From Pandoraea norimbergensis (lineage in GTDB: Bacteria; Pseudomonadota; Gammaproteobacteria; Burkholderiales; Burkholderiaceae), in the NCBI RefSeq assembly GCF_001465545.3, contig NZ_CP013480.3:3596001-3660000 (forward strand): a stretch of DNA of 64,000 bases. The letters are read 5' to 3'. Positions 41,666 through 50,365 of the stretch are shown in pieces. The notes under the pieces are model-generated. The model was not told the origin of the DNA, made no database searches, and saw only the letters and a list, made by a program, of their open reading frames with translations. The number at the start of each line of letters is the position of its first letter. Position 1 is the stretch's first letter. The position numbers were made by a program, and so were the translations under genes.

Positions 41666-42484
41666 CTACATCTTCTCCGTTTCACCCGCCTGCGGCTGCC
41701 AGACCAGCAGTCGCTTCTCCACCACACCGACGAGCCCGTCGAGCACCAGCGCGAACGCCGTCAGAATCAGCACCCCGGCAATCACGGCGTTGATGTCGAA
41801 CGTGCCTTCCGCTTGCAGAATCAGGTAGCCCACGCCACGCGCCGACCCCAGATACTCGCCCACGACGGCACCGACGAACGCGAGCCCCACCGAGTTGTGC
41901 AAACTGGAGAACACCCAGCTCGTCGCGCTCGGCAGATAGACCCGGCGCAGCAACTGGCGTTGATTCGCTCCCAGCATGCGTGCATTGGCGAGCACCACCG
42001 GGCTGACTTCCTTCACGCCCTGATAGACGTTGAAGAACACGATGAAGAACACCAGCGTGACGCCGAGTGCCACCTTCGACCAGATACCGAGCCCGAACCA
42101 CACCCCGAAGATCGGCGCGAGAATCACGCGCGGCATCGAGTTGGCGGCCTTGATATACGGGTCAAGCAACGCACCGGCGGCGGGCGAAAGCGCAAGCCAC
42201 AGCCCGACAGCCAGCCCGGCCACCGTGCCAATGGCAAATGCGAGCACAGTCTCGAGCAACGTCACCCCGAGGTGAAGATAGATCTCCCCGCTGGCGAACC
42301 ACTGCCAGATCTGCCACAGCACCTTCTGCGGTTCTCCGAAGAAGAAGGCGGCCTTGTCGGGACTATCGAAGTAGAACGCCGGCAGCAGTGTGGGGCTGGT
42401 CAGGACATACCAGACCAGAAAACTCACTACCAGCAGCAGCCATTGCCACAACCGCAAATGGCGCATGATCGAACGATTACGCAT
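41666..42484 (-). CDS. ABC transporter permease (SsuC/TauC type)
   Basis: 272 residues with about six transmembrane helices. The EAA-like loop [22 protein letters not shown] is the ATPase contact of binding-protein-dependent permeases. It belongs with the ATPase and binding protein upstream, from which it is separated by a 176-nt gap. Confidence 0.9.
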   Translation of the reverse strand: MRNRSIMRHLRLWQWLLLVVSFLVWYVLTSPTLLPAFYFDSPDKAAFFFGEPQKVLWQIWQWFASGEIYLHLGVTLLETVLAFAIGTVAGLAVGLWLALSPAAGALLDPYIKAANSMPRVILAPIFGVWFGLGIWSKVALGVTLVFFIVFFNVYQGVKEVSPVVLANARMLGANQRQLLRRVYLPSATSWVFSSLHNSVGLAFVGAVVGEYLGSARGVGYLILQAEGTFDINAVIAGVLILTAFALVLDGLVGVVEKRLLVWQPQAGETEKM

Positions 42485-42505
42485 GACGAACGAATTCCGG
42501 GAATA

Positions 42506-42655
42506 TCAGACAAGCCAATCGAACCAGCCGAAGATGTCGGGCAAATCGAAGCAATCCATCCAGTCGAACCACTGAACCCAGCCGCACCCGATGTTCAGGG
42601 GGGCCAACGTGATCTGGTGGCTCACGAAGCTCAGGAAAGTCACGATTTGTCCCAT
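42506..42655 (-). CDS. Possible small aromatic-rich ORF between ATPase and permease genes
   Basis: A 49-codon frame from ATG 42655, 6 nt past the ATPase stop. The product is Trp/Phe/Asp-rich at its C-terminus (WVQWFDWMDCFDLPDIFGW...), built on repeated TTCGA(C/T)TGG units. No family recognised and no strong ribosome site. It may be a chance frame filling an otherwise unexplained 176-nt gap in the operon. Confidence 0.2.
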   Translation of the reverse strand: MGQIVTFLSFVSHQITLAPLNIGCGWVQWFDWMDCFDLPDIFGWFDWLV

Positions 42656-42660
42656 GACGC

Positions 42661-43476
42661 TCAGACGGCCTTGAGCTGTTGGGCGTAACCCTTCAACACT
42701 TCTTCGCGCAACACATCCCATATCTGGGCATGCAGCTCGGTGAAGCGCGGCAGGTTCCGAATCTCGGCCACATCGCGCGGACGCGGCAGGTCGATGCGGA
42801 ACTCGCCGATCGGATGGGTGCCCGGCCCGGCGGCCAGCACCACCACCCGGTCGGACAGCGCAATCGCCTCGTCCAGATCGTGCGTGATGAAGAGCACGGC
42901 GCGACGCTTGGCGGCCCACAGTTCGAGCAGTTCGTTCTCCATCAACTGACGCGTCTGGATGTCGAGCGCCGAGAACGGTTCGTCCATCAGAATGATGTCC
43001 GGATCGAGAATCAGCGTCTGCGCCATGGCCACACGCTTGCGCATGCCGCCCGAGAGCTGATGCGGATACCGGTCGCCAAACCCGCCCAACCCAACGCGCT
43101 TGAGCCATTCGTCCCCGCGCGCCCTCGCCTCTTCCGGCGCGACACCCCGGAACTCCAGCCCGGCGGTCACGTTGTCGATCGCGTTGCGCCAAGGCATCAG
43201 CGCTTCGGCCTGAAACATATAGCCCGCGCGCGAGTTGATCCCCGTGAGCGGTTCGCCGAACACTTTCACCGTGCCCGACGACGGCATCAGCAGCCCCGCC
43301 GCGACGTTGAGCAGCGTCGACTTGCCGCAACCGGTCGGGCCAACGACCGACACGAACTCGCCCGGCGCAATGTCGAGCGAGGTGTCGGCCACGGCCGTGT
43401 AGCGCTGACGACGATCGTCGCGCGCGACGAACGTGCAGGTAATGCTGTCAAAACTCAGAGCCGGCGCAGTCATCAT
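42661..43476 (-). CDS. ABC transporter ATP-binding protein (SsuB/TauB type)
   Basis: 271 residues with Walker A GPTGCGKST, Q-loop, signature LSGGMRKRVAMAQ, Walker B ILMDEPFSALD and the switch His (THDLDEAI). The start overlaps the stop of the binding-protein gene (ATGA). The family imports sulfonates, taurine, nitrate or pyrimidine-like compounds. Confidence 0.93.
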   Translation of the reverse strand: MMTAPALSFDSITCTFVARDDRRQRYTAVADTSLDIAPGEFVSVVGPTGCGKSTLLNVAAGLLMPSSGTVKVFGEPLTGINSRAGYMFQAEALMPWRNAIDNVTAGLEFRGVAPEEARARGDEWLKRVGLGGFGDRYPHQLSGGMRKRVAMAQTLILDPDIILMDEPFSALDIQTRQLMENELLELWAAKRRAVLFITHDLDEAIALSDRVVVLAAGPGTHPIGEFRIDLPRPRDVAEIRNLPRFTELHAQIWDVLREEVLKGYAQQLKAV

Positions 43477-44504
43477 TTGTACTTGGCGTCGGCCTTCTTG
43501 GTGAACTCGTTCGTGAACGTCTTCGCCAGATCGATCGGGCGGCCCTTCACGGTCTCATCGAATGCCTGCAACGTGCGCAGCGCCGTCGCGGGGCCATCGG
43601 CGGGAATGATGCCGTCCGGCGAGATGGCTTCCTTCACGCGGCTCCATGCATCGAGGTACAACGCGCGGTCGCCGAGCAGATACGCTTCGGGCACCGTCTT
43701 GATCAGATCCGAGGGGCCTGCCGTCTGCAACCAGCGCAGCGCACGCACCATCGCATTGGCGAGGGCCTGCGTGGTGTTCGGATTTTTCTGGATGAACGAC
43801 TCGTTCGTGTAAAGACAGCCGGCCGGCATATTGCCGCCGAACACCGACACCGTTTCCTTGAGCGTGCGCGTATCCGAGATCACGCGGATCTCCTTGTCGC
43901 GCTCGAGCATCGTGATGACCGGGTCGAGGTTGACGATCGCGTCGATGTTGCCCGAGCGAATTGCCGCGAGCGCACCCGACGAGGCACCGACACCGACGAA
44001 CGCCACTTCATTGGGTTTCACGCCGCCCTTGGCGAGCACGAAGTTCGCCATGATGTTCGTCGACGAGCCCGGTGCCGTCACACCGATCTTCTTGCCGCGC
44101 AGGTCGGCGAGCGACTTGTAATTCGGCATCGTCTTGTTCGACACGCCGAACACGATCTGCGGCGCGCGGCCTTGCAATACGAAGGCGCGGATGAACTGAT
44201 TCTTGGCCTGCAACAGAATGGTGTGCTCGTAAGCCCCCGAGACCACATCGGCGCTGCCGCCGACGAGTGCCTGAAGCGCTTTCGAGCCGCCCGCGAAGTC
44301 GGAGATTTCGACGTCGAGGCCTTCGTCCTTGAAGTAGTTCAGGCGCTCGGCAATCGTGAGCGGCAGGTAATAGAACAGGTTCTTGCCGCCAACGGCGATA
44401 GCGATCTTGGTCTTTTCAAGTTTGGCTTGTGCGAAGCCCTGGCGAATGCCTGCGCTCAGCAGACCGGTGGCGGCAAGAGCCGTCACGAACTGACGTCGTT
44501 GCAT
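43473..44504 (-). CDS. ABC substrate-binding protein (NMT1/THI5/SsuA-like)
   Basis: 343 residues. The signal peptide has a twin-arginine-like start (MQRRQFVTALAATGLLSAG) and cleavage near GFAQA. The mature part is a periplasmic binding fold: KIAIAVGGKNLFYYLPLTIAERL, GGSKALQALVGGSADVVSG and GKKIGVTAPGSSTN are typical of the SsuA/NMT1 class. Substrate unknown; the neighbouring CoA-transferase gene suggests an organic acid (inference). GGAGACAATCACC precedes the ATG. Confidence 0.9.
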   Translation of the reverse strand: MQRRQFVTALAATGLLSAGIRQGFAQAKLEKTKIAIAVGGKNLFYYLPLTIAERLNYFKDEGLDVEISDFAGGSKALQALVGGSADVVSGAYEHTILLQAKNQFIRAFVLQGRAPQIVFGVSNKTMPNYKSLADLRGKKIGVTAPGSSTNIMANFVLAKGGVKPNEVAFVGVGASSGALAAIRSGNIDAIVNLDPVITMLERDKEIRVISDTRTLKETVSVFGGNMPAGCLYTNESFIQKNPNTTQALANAMVRALRWLQTAGPSDLIKTVPEAYLLGDRALYLDAWSRVKEAISPDGIIPADGPATALRTLQAFDETVKGRPIDLAKTFTNEFTKKADAKYK

Positions 44505-44655
44505 GGTGATTGTCTCCGTGGTTGCAGCGTTCTTTCTTTATTCGACGTGCTTTATTCACGAGACGCCTGCGCGAGCCGTCCGACCTTGCCCCGGTCACAC
44601 CGGGCGAAGTCGGCACCGTCGGCACGGCACCCCGTGATCCTGCGCCAGCGATCAC

Positions 44656-45993
44656 TCAAATGATCTTGTTCTCGCGCAGGGTCTTGATTTGCCCGGCATC
44701 ATAACCCAGTTGCCCAAGCACCTCATCCGTGTGTTCGCCCAGCGCCGGGCCGAGCCACTGGGTCTCGCCCGGGGTATCGGATAGCTTGGGCGTAATGTTC
44801 GGCAGGTCGATCGGCGTGCCATCCGGAAAACGGTAACGCTGGATCATCTGGCGCGCAGCAAACTGCGGGTCCTGGAACATGTCGGCCACCGTGTAGATTC
44901 GGCTCGCGGGCACGTCGGCGCCCTGCAAGACGGTGAGCGCTTCATCGATAGGACGCGCGCGAGTCCACCCGCCAATCGCGTCGTCGATTTCCTGCGTGCG
45001 CGGCACACGGCCATCGTTGTGCGCGAGGCCCGGGTCTTCCGCAAGATCGGCGCGGCCGATGGCATGCATCAGCCGTTTAAAAATCGGATCGCTGTTGCCG
45101 CCGACGACGATCATGCCGTCTGCGCACGGGTAGGTGTTCGACGGCACGATGCCCGGCAGCGAGGCACCGGTGCGCTCACGCACCATGCCCGCCACGCTGT
45201 ATTCGGGCACCACGCTCTCCATCAGGTTGAACACGGCTTCATACAGCGCGACGTCGACCACCTGCCCTCGCCCGCCGTTCACGTTGCGGTGATGCAGCGC
45301 CATCATCGCGCCGATCACACCGTGCAACGCCGCAATCGAATCGCCAATCGAGATGCCGATGCGCGGCGGCGGCAGGTCGGGATAGCCGGTGATATGACGC
45401 AAGCCGCCCATCGATTCGGCAATCGCACCGAAGCCGGGCCGGTCGCGATAGGGGCCGGTCTGGCCGTAGCCCGAGAGGCGCACCATCACCAGCCCCGGAT
45501 TGTCGGCCGAGAGTTGTTCGTAACCGAGCCCGAAACGCTCAAGCAAACCGGGGCGGAAGTTCTCGACCACGATATCGGCTTGCGCCGCGAGCTTGCGCAC
45601 GATGGCCTGCCCTTCCGGTGCCTTGAGATTGACCGTCACCGACTTTTTGTTGCGAGCCTGCACGGCCCACCAGAGCGATGTGCCGCCCGCATCGGGATGC
45701 ATCTTGCGCCACTTGCGCAACGGGTCGCCGTGCTCCGGATCTTCGATCTTGATGACTTCGGCACCAAACTCGCCGAGCATGCGTGCGGCGAACGGCCCGG
45801 CGATGAGCGTGCCCAGTTCAAGCACCTTCACACCGGCGAGCGCGCCCTTGCCCGGCAAGCCGGAAGCACCGGCAGCACCGGCAGCACCTGCGGAAGCCGT
45901 GGAATCGGGAGGCACTTGGGAGGAAGACGTACCGGCAGCGGTGTTGGCCTGAGCGGCCTGCGGTGAGCGCGAAGCTTCGAACGACTTGGACAA
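44656..45993 (-). CDS. Class III CoA-transferase (CaiB/BaiF family)
   Basis: 445 residues from a TTG start at 45993. The catalytic fold starts at about residue 50 with ALAGVKVLELGTLIAGPFAARMLGEFGAEVIKIE, then NKKSVTVNLK, VENFRPG and the central AESMGGLRHITG region. Start choice: AGGAG lies 6 nt before this TTG, whereas the TTG 13 codons upstream (46032) has GGAG immediately adjacent with no spacing. The first 50 residues are Ala/Gly/Ser-rich low complexity with a DNA repeat of GGCAGCACC. It transfers CoA between carboxylic acids. The ABC importer lies 151 nt downstream on the same strand. Confidence 0.9.
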   Translation of the reverse strand: MSKSFEASRSPQAAQANTAAGTSSSQVPPDSTASAGAAGAAGASGLPGKGALAGVKVLELGTLIAGPFAARMLGEFGAEVIKIEDPEHGDPLRKWRKMHPDAGGTSLWWAVQARNKKSVTVNLKAPEGQAIVRKLAAQADIVVENFRPGLLERFGLGYEQLSADNPGLVMVRLSGYGQTGPYRDRPGFGAIAESMGGLRHITGYPDLPPPRIGISIGDSIAALHGVIGAMMALHHRNVNGGRGQVVDVALYEAVFNLMESVVPEYSVAGMVRERTGASLPGIVPSNTYPCADGMIVVGGNSDPIFKRLMHAIGRADLAEDPGLAHNDGRVPRTQEIDDAIGGWTRARPIDEALTVLQGADVPASRIYTVADMFQDPQFAARQMIQRYRFPDGTPIDLPNITPKLSDTPGETQWLGPALGEHTDEVLGQLGYDAGQIKTLRENKII

Positions 45994-46103
45994 CGTGGAC
46001 TCCTGTGCTTCATCGACGGGCGTTGCCGTCAACTCCGGCGCCCTGCCCGCAAGCAGGACACCTCAAAAATGGGCTGCCAAACTTTACAAACGCGTCTACG
46101 AAT

Positions 46104-46148
46104 GCGTTCGCAAACGAACGCCTATGGTAATGCGAGTGCGTGCACTCG
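46104..46148. promoter_or_regulatory. Two palindromes upstream of the CoA-transferase gene
   Basis: GCGTTCG-caaa-CGAACGC (46104-46121) and CGAGTGC-gt-GCACTCG (46133-46148), both perfect 7-bp arms, in the control region of the CoA-transferase/ABC operon and just downstream of the LuxR-type gene stop. They look like operators; neither has a U-tract. Confidence 0.4.
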
Positions 46149-46229
46149 GCCATCCGCATGAGTACTATCCGGTGGGGGCGTTGTTTTGCGGTACGAAATA
46201 GAGGCGACAGATAAGGACGGGCGCGTCGG

Positions 46230-46955
46230 TCACGTCTCGAAGAGATGCCGCGCGCCGCGCTGTGCCGCGATGTAGATGGCCTCGCCGCGGTTGCGCGCCC
46301 CGAGCCGCCGGTACAAGGCCGAGACATGCGTCTTGGCGGTGCCCTCGGAGATCACCAGTTGCTGGCAGATGGTCTTGATCGACAACCCGCGCGAGAGCAG
46401 CGCGAGAATTTCGTACTGGCGCTGTGAGATGCCCAATAACGCCGACTCGGCGAGTTGCGTGGCCTTGTCGCCGCCGAGCGGAAACACCGGCATGCGAGAC
46501 AGCGGCAATGCTTCGCCCAGTGCCTCCTGACGCCAGAGCACGAGCAACGCGGAGAGCGCCTCTTCGGGCACGTAACGGCCGCCCGAAAACGCCATATCGA
46601 AGACCGAACGAATGCGTGCAAGCGAGTTCGGCCACGGCAGGCATGCGGTGACGCCCGCCTGAAGCCAGCGAATGATTTCGTCGGGAAAACCCGCATCGCC
46701 GACGACGATCACCGGCACCGGCGGGGTGCATTCACTCGCTACCGCGCACAAGGTGTCGACGGCCGGTGTGCGCGCAATCGTCTCGTCGAGCACGAGCGCA
46801 CGCCGCGACGGCAGCTCGCGCAGCCAAAGCCAGTCTTGTCCCGTGACATCGTCCACGTGACGCAGGACTGGTGGCGTCGCGTTCGCCTCGGTTTGCAACG
46901 CGACTTGCAGGCCGCTCAGCCAGGTGGCAGCCTCACCCACGACCAGCACACGCAT
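46230..46955 (-). CDS. LuxR/NarL-type regulator with degenerate receiver
   Basis: 241 residues. The C-terminal LuxR HTH is clear (about 174-235: GISQRQYEILALLSRGLSIK..., SEGTAKTHVSALYRRLGARNRGEA). The N-terminal half has receiver-like length, but the usual acidic pocket after the first strand is missing (VLVVGEAATWL) and only one Asp (ALVLDET) resembles a phospho-site. It may work without phosphorylation. ATG 46955 has AGGGGAAACC ahead. It is divergent from the LWDE-motif gene at 47370 and precedes the CoA-transferase unit on its own strand; either could be a target. Confidence 0.85.
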   Translation of the reverse strand: MRVLVVGEAATWLSGLQVALQTEANATPPVLRHVDDVTGQDWLWLRELPSRRALVLDETIARTPAVDTLCAVASECTPPVPVIVVGDAGFPDEIIRWLQAGVTACLPWPNSLARIRSVFDMAFSGGRYVPEEALSALLVLWRQEALGEALPLSRMPVFPLGGDKATQLAESALLGISQRQYEILALLSRGLSIKTICQQLVISEGTAKTHVSALYRRLGARNRGEAIYIAAQRGARHLFET

Positions 46956-47369
46956 GGTTTCCCCTGTCGATCCGGTCGGCCTCTGCGCCGCCGTTCCCCA
47001 CTTCCCGTTTCCCGCTAATTTTGTGACGCCTGTCGTTTTGTCATGTTTTCTACGGACTGCGGCCCATCTTGCGGGCCGCGCCGCCAGCAAAAAACCGAAG
47101 AAGTCTTCAGTCTTTTGTCATCCGGTTTTACGTATCAGGCATCACCTCGTTGTTCGAGCAGTTTATGCGTGAAGCCCGCGTAACGGCGCGCCGGCGGACC
47201 TGTGACGCCCATCGATGTTGCCTTTGCGCGACAAAACGCAGTTTGCGTAAATTAATTACTCAAACAAGCGAAAGCAAGCTATTACTTTTTTCCCCTTTCC
47301 TTTCTGTAAACGCGCAATAAAATACAGCCAGTATCGCGAGAACAGCATGCGGAGGCCGGGGGGCACGCC
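46956..47369. other. Divergent intergenic region with AT-rich core
   Basis: 414 nt without a gene. It contains an inverted repeat GCGGCCC...GGGCCGC (47058-47078) and an AT-rich stretch (47245-47325) where base composition falls well below the surroundings. TAAAAT at 47318-47323 is a possible -10 for the plus-strand gene; no -35 or sigma-54 site was found. Confidence 0.5.
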
Positions 47370-47771
47370 ATGTCACACATCTTCGACAGCAAGACGCGCA
47401 CTGCCATGTTTTGCGTGGCCGTTGCGTGCATCACCTCACCGGCTTATGCCGACTCGCTGGACGTTGGCGCCGTGCCGGTCGCTGTGAGCGATGCGCTGCT
47501 CAACAGCACTCGCGCGACCAACGCTCAACGCACCCTTGTCGTGACCAACGTACCCGGCGGCGCCGCTTCGGCGATTGCCCCGGTCAACGCGACCATGACA
47601 ACGGCGAACAACGTGCGCCTGTGGGATGAAGTGATCCCGCCCGTCCCGTCGCCGAAACCCACACAAGTCTCGACGTCGAACCTGCCGCGCACCGTGGTGG
47701 CCAGTGCGCAAAACAATCTGCAAAGAACCAGCCTGAACATCAACGCCACATCGTCGCGGTTGCCGCGCTGA
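47370..47771 (+). CDS. Small secreted LWDE-motif protein at the edge of the Fap-like locus
   Basis: 133 residues. Signal peptide (TAMFCVAVACITSPAYA|DS). The mature protein is polar, Asn/Thr/Pro-rich and lacks Cys. Residues 76-95 (TMTTANNVRLWDEVIPPVPS) align with residues 154-173 of the first fap-operon product (TLANGVTLWDEL region), sharing T-x-AN-x-V-x-LWDE and a following Pro-rich tail, so the two are paralogues. GGAGG lies about 14 nt before the ATG. Function unknown; likely exported and connected to the amyloid system. Confidence 0.65.
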   Translation: MSHIFDSKTRTAMFCVAVACITSPAYADSLDVGAVPVAVSDALLNSTRATNAQRTLVVTNVPGGAASAIAPVNATMTTANNVRLWDEVIPPVPSPKPTQVSTSNLPRTVVASAQNNLQRTSLNINATSSRLPR

Positions 47772-47838
47772 AAATGCGCTGAGTCAGCACCCGCCCGCCG
47801 ACGTCGAACTTACCGCTTCACCCCATCACCATCAAAAC

Positions 47839-47867
47839 AGCCCGGCCAACATCGGCCGGGCTTTTTC
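47839..47867. terminator. Bidirectional terminator between LWDE gene and fapF
   Basis: AGCCCGGCC-aacatc-GGCCGGGCT followed by TTTTT; convergent genes end on both sides. Confidence 0.85.
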
Positions 47868-47872
47868 CGTCA

Positions 47873-49204
47873 TCAGAACGTGTACGGGAAACGCACCCCG
47901 ATCACGTAGTTCGGGGCATCCGGCGACATGCCGGCGTTGACGTAGCCGTTGATCGTCCAGTGCTTGTCGATCGCGTAGTTGATGCCGAAGTTGAGCGACG
48001 CCGCGTTGGTCGTGCTGCCCGCGACCGTGGTGTAGCTCCCGCCCGGCGACGCGGTCTTCGTGGCACGCGAGATGGCCGTCGAGTACGAAATCGACAGTGC
48101 AGTTTTGTCGTTGAGCGCCAACGCCATCCCGGCCCCCACCTGCACGATGTCGCCAAGCTTGACCTTCGCCGGCGTGGTCGTGCCTTCGATCGTCGAGATG
48201 TCGTCGAACGTACGAGCCATGTTGTACGTGTAAGCCACGTTGGCGAACAACACGATCGGATCGTAGGTGCGCAGGAACGACAACCCGGCGGTGAACGCCC
48301 AGATGCCGTTACCCGTGGGCAAACGCGACGGCGTGGTCAGGTTGTTGTTCGTGGGGTCGGGCGTGCCGAGTTTGATGCCGAACGGCGAGGTGCCGGTCGG
48401 TGCCGTCACCCGGAACGACCCGACAATGTCGGGCCAGTTCTGCGATTCCTTGACGAACTGGTAATACAGCGACGCGTTCACGTCGCCGATGTTCGCCGAG
48501 TTCTTGCTGATATCGCTGATCGCCGATGACGCGCCGCCCACCCCGCCCGAAATGAAGTCGGAGTTGCGATACAGATACGGCACGTCGAACGCCACGCTCA
48601 ATCGGTCGTTGATCCCGTAGCGCGTGTTGACGTCGAACGTCCACACGTTGGCTTTGGTTTCGCCGAGATTCAACTGACCGAGAAAGATGGCATCGAGCGC
48701 GAGAAAGCCGCTCAGCACGAGTTGCCGGCGATCGTAGTAGCTGTAGCTGATACCGGCGTCGATGGTGAGCTTGCGATCGAAGAGCGGCGCGTGCTGCGCC
48801 TGCACCACCGCCTCTTCAGCCGGCGTGCGTTGCGAGTCGCTCGTGCTCTTTTGCATCTGCTGCGTTTCGCCGATCGGCGTGGCGGACGTCGGGCCAGCCG
48901 CCCCCGCCGCGCCACCGCCCGGCGTACCTGCCGAGCCGGCGGCGGAGCCGTCACCGGGTGAGACTTGCGCGATCTGCGCGGTGTCCCAGGCAGTGAGCCC
49001 GCGACCGCGTTGCGCCATCTCGATGTCGGTCAGGCGTTGCTTCAGAGAAGAAATTTCCCGCTGCTGCCGGTCAACCATGTCCATCAACATCTGGAGACGG
49101 TTATCCGGCGATGGGTCCGTATGCTCCTGAGCCTGGGCCGATAGCGTGAAAAGCAGTACACCCCAAGTAATGGCGGCAACGGGAAAAAAACGGTGAGTCT
49201 TCAT
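47873..49204 (-). CDS. fapF: FapF-like outer-membrane barrel with N-terminal coiled coil
   Basis: 443 residues. Signal peptide (about 1-26, ending SAQA), a coiled coil at about 35-65 (LQMLMDMVDRQQREISSLKQ...), a Gly/Ala/Ser linker, then a C-terminal beta-barrel from about residue 140 with alternating amphipathic strands and a terminal Phe (RFPYTF). This is the layout of FapF, the trimeric pore that exports Fap amyloid subunits. ATG 49204 has GGGGGGG ahead. It is the last gene of the cluster and 381 nt from fapE, more than any other spacing here. Confidence 0.75.
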   Translation of the reverse strand: MKTHRFFPVAAITWGVLLFTLSAQAQEHTDPSPDNRLQMLMDMVDRQQREISSLKQRLTDIEMAQRGRGLTAWDTAQIAQVSPGDGSAAGSAGTPGGGAAGAAGPTSATPIGETQQMQKSTSDSQRTPAEEAVVQAQHAPLFDRKLTIDAGISYSYYDRRQLVLSGFLALDAIFLGQLNLGETKANVWTFDVNTRYGINDRLSVAFDVPYLYRNSDFISGGVGGASSAISDISKNSANIGDVNASLYYQFVKESQNWPDIVGSFRVTAPTGTSPFGIKLGTPDPTNNNLTTPSRLPTGNGIWAFTAGLSFLRTYDPIVLFANVAYTYNMARTFDDISTIEGTTTPAKVKLGDIVQVGAGMALALNDKTALSISYSTAISRATKTASPGGSYTTVAGSTTNAASLNFGINYAIDKHWTINGYVNAGMSPDAPNYVIGVRFPYTF

Positions 49205-49585
49205 GATCCCCCCCGGGTAAAAGTGCGGCGAGCGCCTCGCGACGTCGTGCCGCGCGCAATCCAACAAACACGTGTTTCCAAACGACGGTTGTCCTTGCTG
49301 CTCGACTGCGGAGCGACGCGTGCAGGGGGTTGCTTTACCGTTGTTGCCACCCTGCCGACGTCACCCTTTTGTGCGCCACGTGCCTGCCGACCGATGCCAC
49401 CGATGCCACCAATCAACCCCGCTGGGATCGCGGGTCAGCATCGCTTGCCGGCTTCAACTGCTACGCGGCGTTGCCCCTTGGTTGTCATGGCGCCCGCGAC
49501 CTGCTTCCGGGCGCTGCCGGCTTCTCGTTGCCGTTACTGTTACCGTTTCGTAACGTTACGGCGGCAACGAGAGCCACCTGCTTAT
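49205..49585. other. fapE-fapF intergenic region
   Basis: No gene seen. It holds a stem-loop right after fapE (49524-49571), a perfect 12-bp palindrome AAACACGTGTTT (49266-49277) and, next to it on the minus strand, a GG-N10-GC pair (49263-49248) that could be a weak sigma-54 promoter for fapF. Confidence 0.5.
49524..49571 (-). terminator. Stem-loop after fapE
   Basis: Outer perfect 10-bp stem CTCGTTGCCG/CGGCAACGAG, an internal loop, and an inner GTTAC/GTAAC stem. It begins 15 nt past the fapE stop. There is no U-tract, so it may stabilise the upstream mRNA or pause polymerase rather than terminate. Confidence 0.5.
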
Positions 49586-50353
49586 TCAGCGACGCACAGC
49601 GACCATGTTCGCCATTGCGTTCTGAACACCGACCTGTCGAAGGGCGTTCGACGTGAGCGGATTCGTTTGCAGATTCAATTGCAGCGTGTTCATCACCTGC
49701 TGCGCGTTGCCTGCGACCTGTACGACCTGCATGATCTGATTCATCGCACCACCGGCACCGCCGGCGACGCTCTGCCCGAGGTTGCCGTTAGGCGTATTCA
49801 AAGCAATTTGCATGCCCGCCGAGGTGATCGCCACACTGGCGCTCAGGTTGCCCACGGTGGTTTGAGAGTTGCTCTGCCCTTGGGCGCTGGTTGGCACCAG
49901 CATCGACAGCGAGACGCCCGGGGCGTACTGAATGGTGGCTTTGTTGAGCGCGTTGTTCGCGTCACCCGCCACCTGCGTGACCTGTGCCACACCATTGACC
50001 AGCACGCTCGCGGCACCCGCGACAGCCTGCGTGATCGGGGTTGTCGCGTTCACCAGACCGGGGATAATGCCGGTCGCGGCAGCGGTCTGGACCTGATAAC
50101 CCGTGTTATTGGCGTTCTGGCTCACACCGAGCACGCCGGTCGCCGCAAGACTGGCGCCGGTCGGCATTTGCCATTGCGACTGCATCACGAGCTGAAAGCC
50201 CGTGATCATGTTTTGCTGCGCGTATTTGCCGGTGGCTTGTGCGAGCACGTCGTCACCGACGGCCTGCCAGCTATCGGGCACCACGCTCGACGCAACTGCC
50301 GGCACGGCACTCACGAGGAACGGGATGGCCAGCATCGGGACGTAACGGTTCAT
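49586..50353 (-). CDS. fapE: FapE-like secreted protein
   Basis: 255 residues. Signal peptide (MNRYVPMLAIPFLVSAVPAVA|SS). The mature protein is Gln/Asn/Ala/Val-rich with regularly spaced amphipathic beta-type segments (GVAQVTQVAGDANNALNKATI, MNQIMQVVQVAGNAQQVMNTL) and no Cys. In Pseudomonas fap operons the gene between the C39 peptidase and the barrel is fapE, a minor fibre component; assignment here is by position and composition. It starts 12 nt after the fapD stop. Confidence 0.6.
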   Translation of the reverse strand: MNRYVPMLAIPFLVSAVPAVASSVVPDSWQAVGDDVLAQATGKYAQQNMITGFQLVMQSQWQMPTGASLAATGVLGVSQNANNTGYQVQTAAATGIIPGLVNATTPITQAVAGAASVLVNGVAQVTQVAGDANNALNKATIQYAPGVSLSMLVPTSAQGQSNSQTTVGNLSASVAITSAGMQIALNTPNGNLGQSVAGGAGGAMNQIMQVVQVAGNAQQVMNTLQLNLQTNPLTSNALRQVGVQNAMANMVAVRR

Positions 50354-50365
50354 GATGTTCTGGTC

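Noticed and set aside
47318..47323. Sigma-54 or clear sigma-70 promoter for the LWDE gene at 47370
   Set aside because: No GG-N10-GC pair in 47150-47369; TAAAAT has no -35 partner. Kept only as a note in the intergenic entry.
49201..49416. A 71-codon minus-strand frame upstream of fapF
   Set aside because: Runs into the fapF ribosome site, lacks its own, and has no recognisable features.
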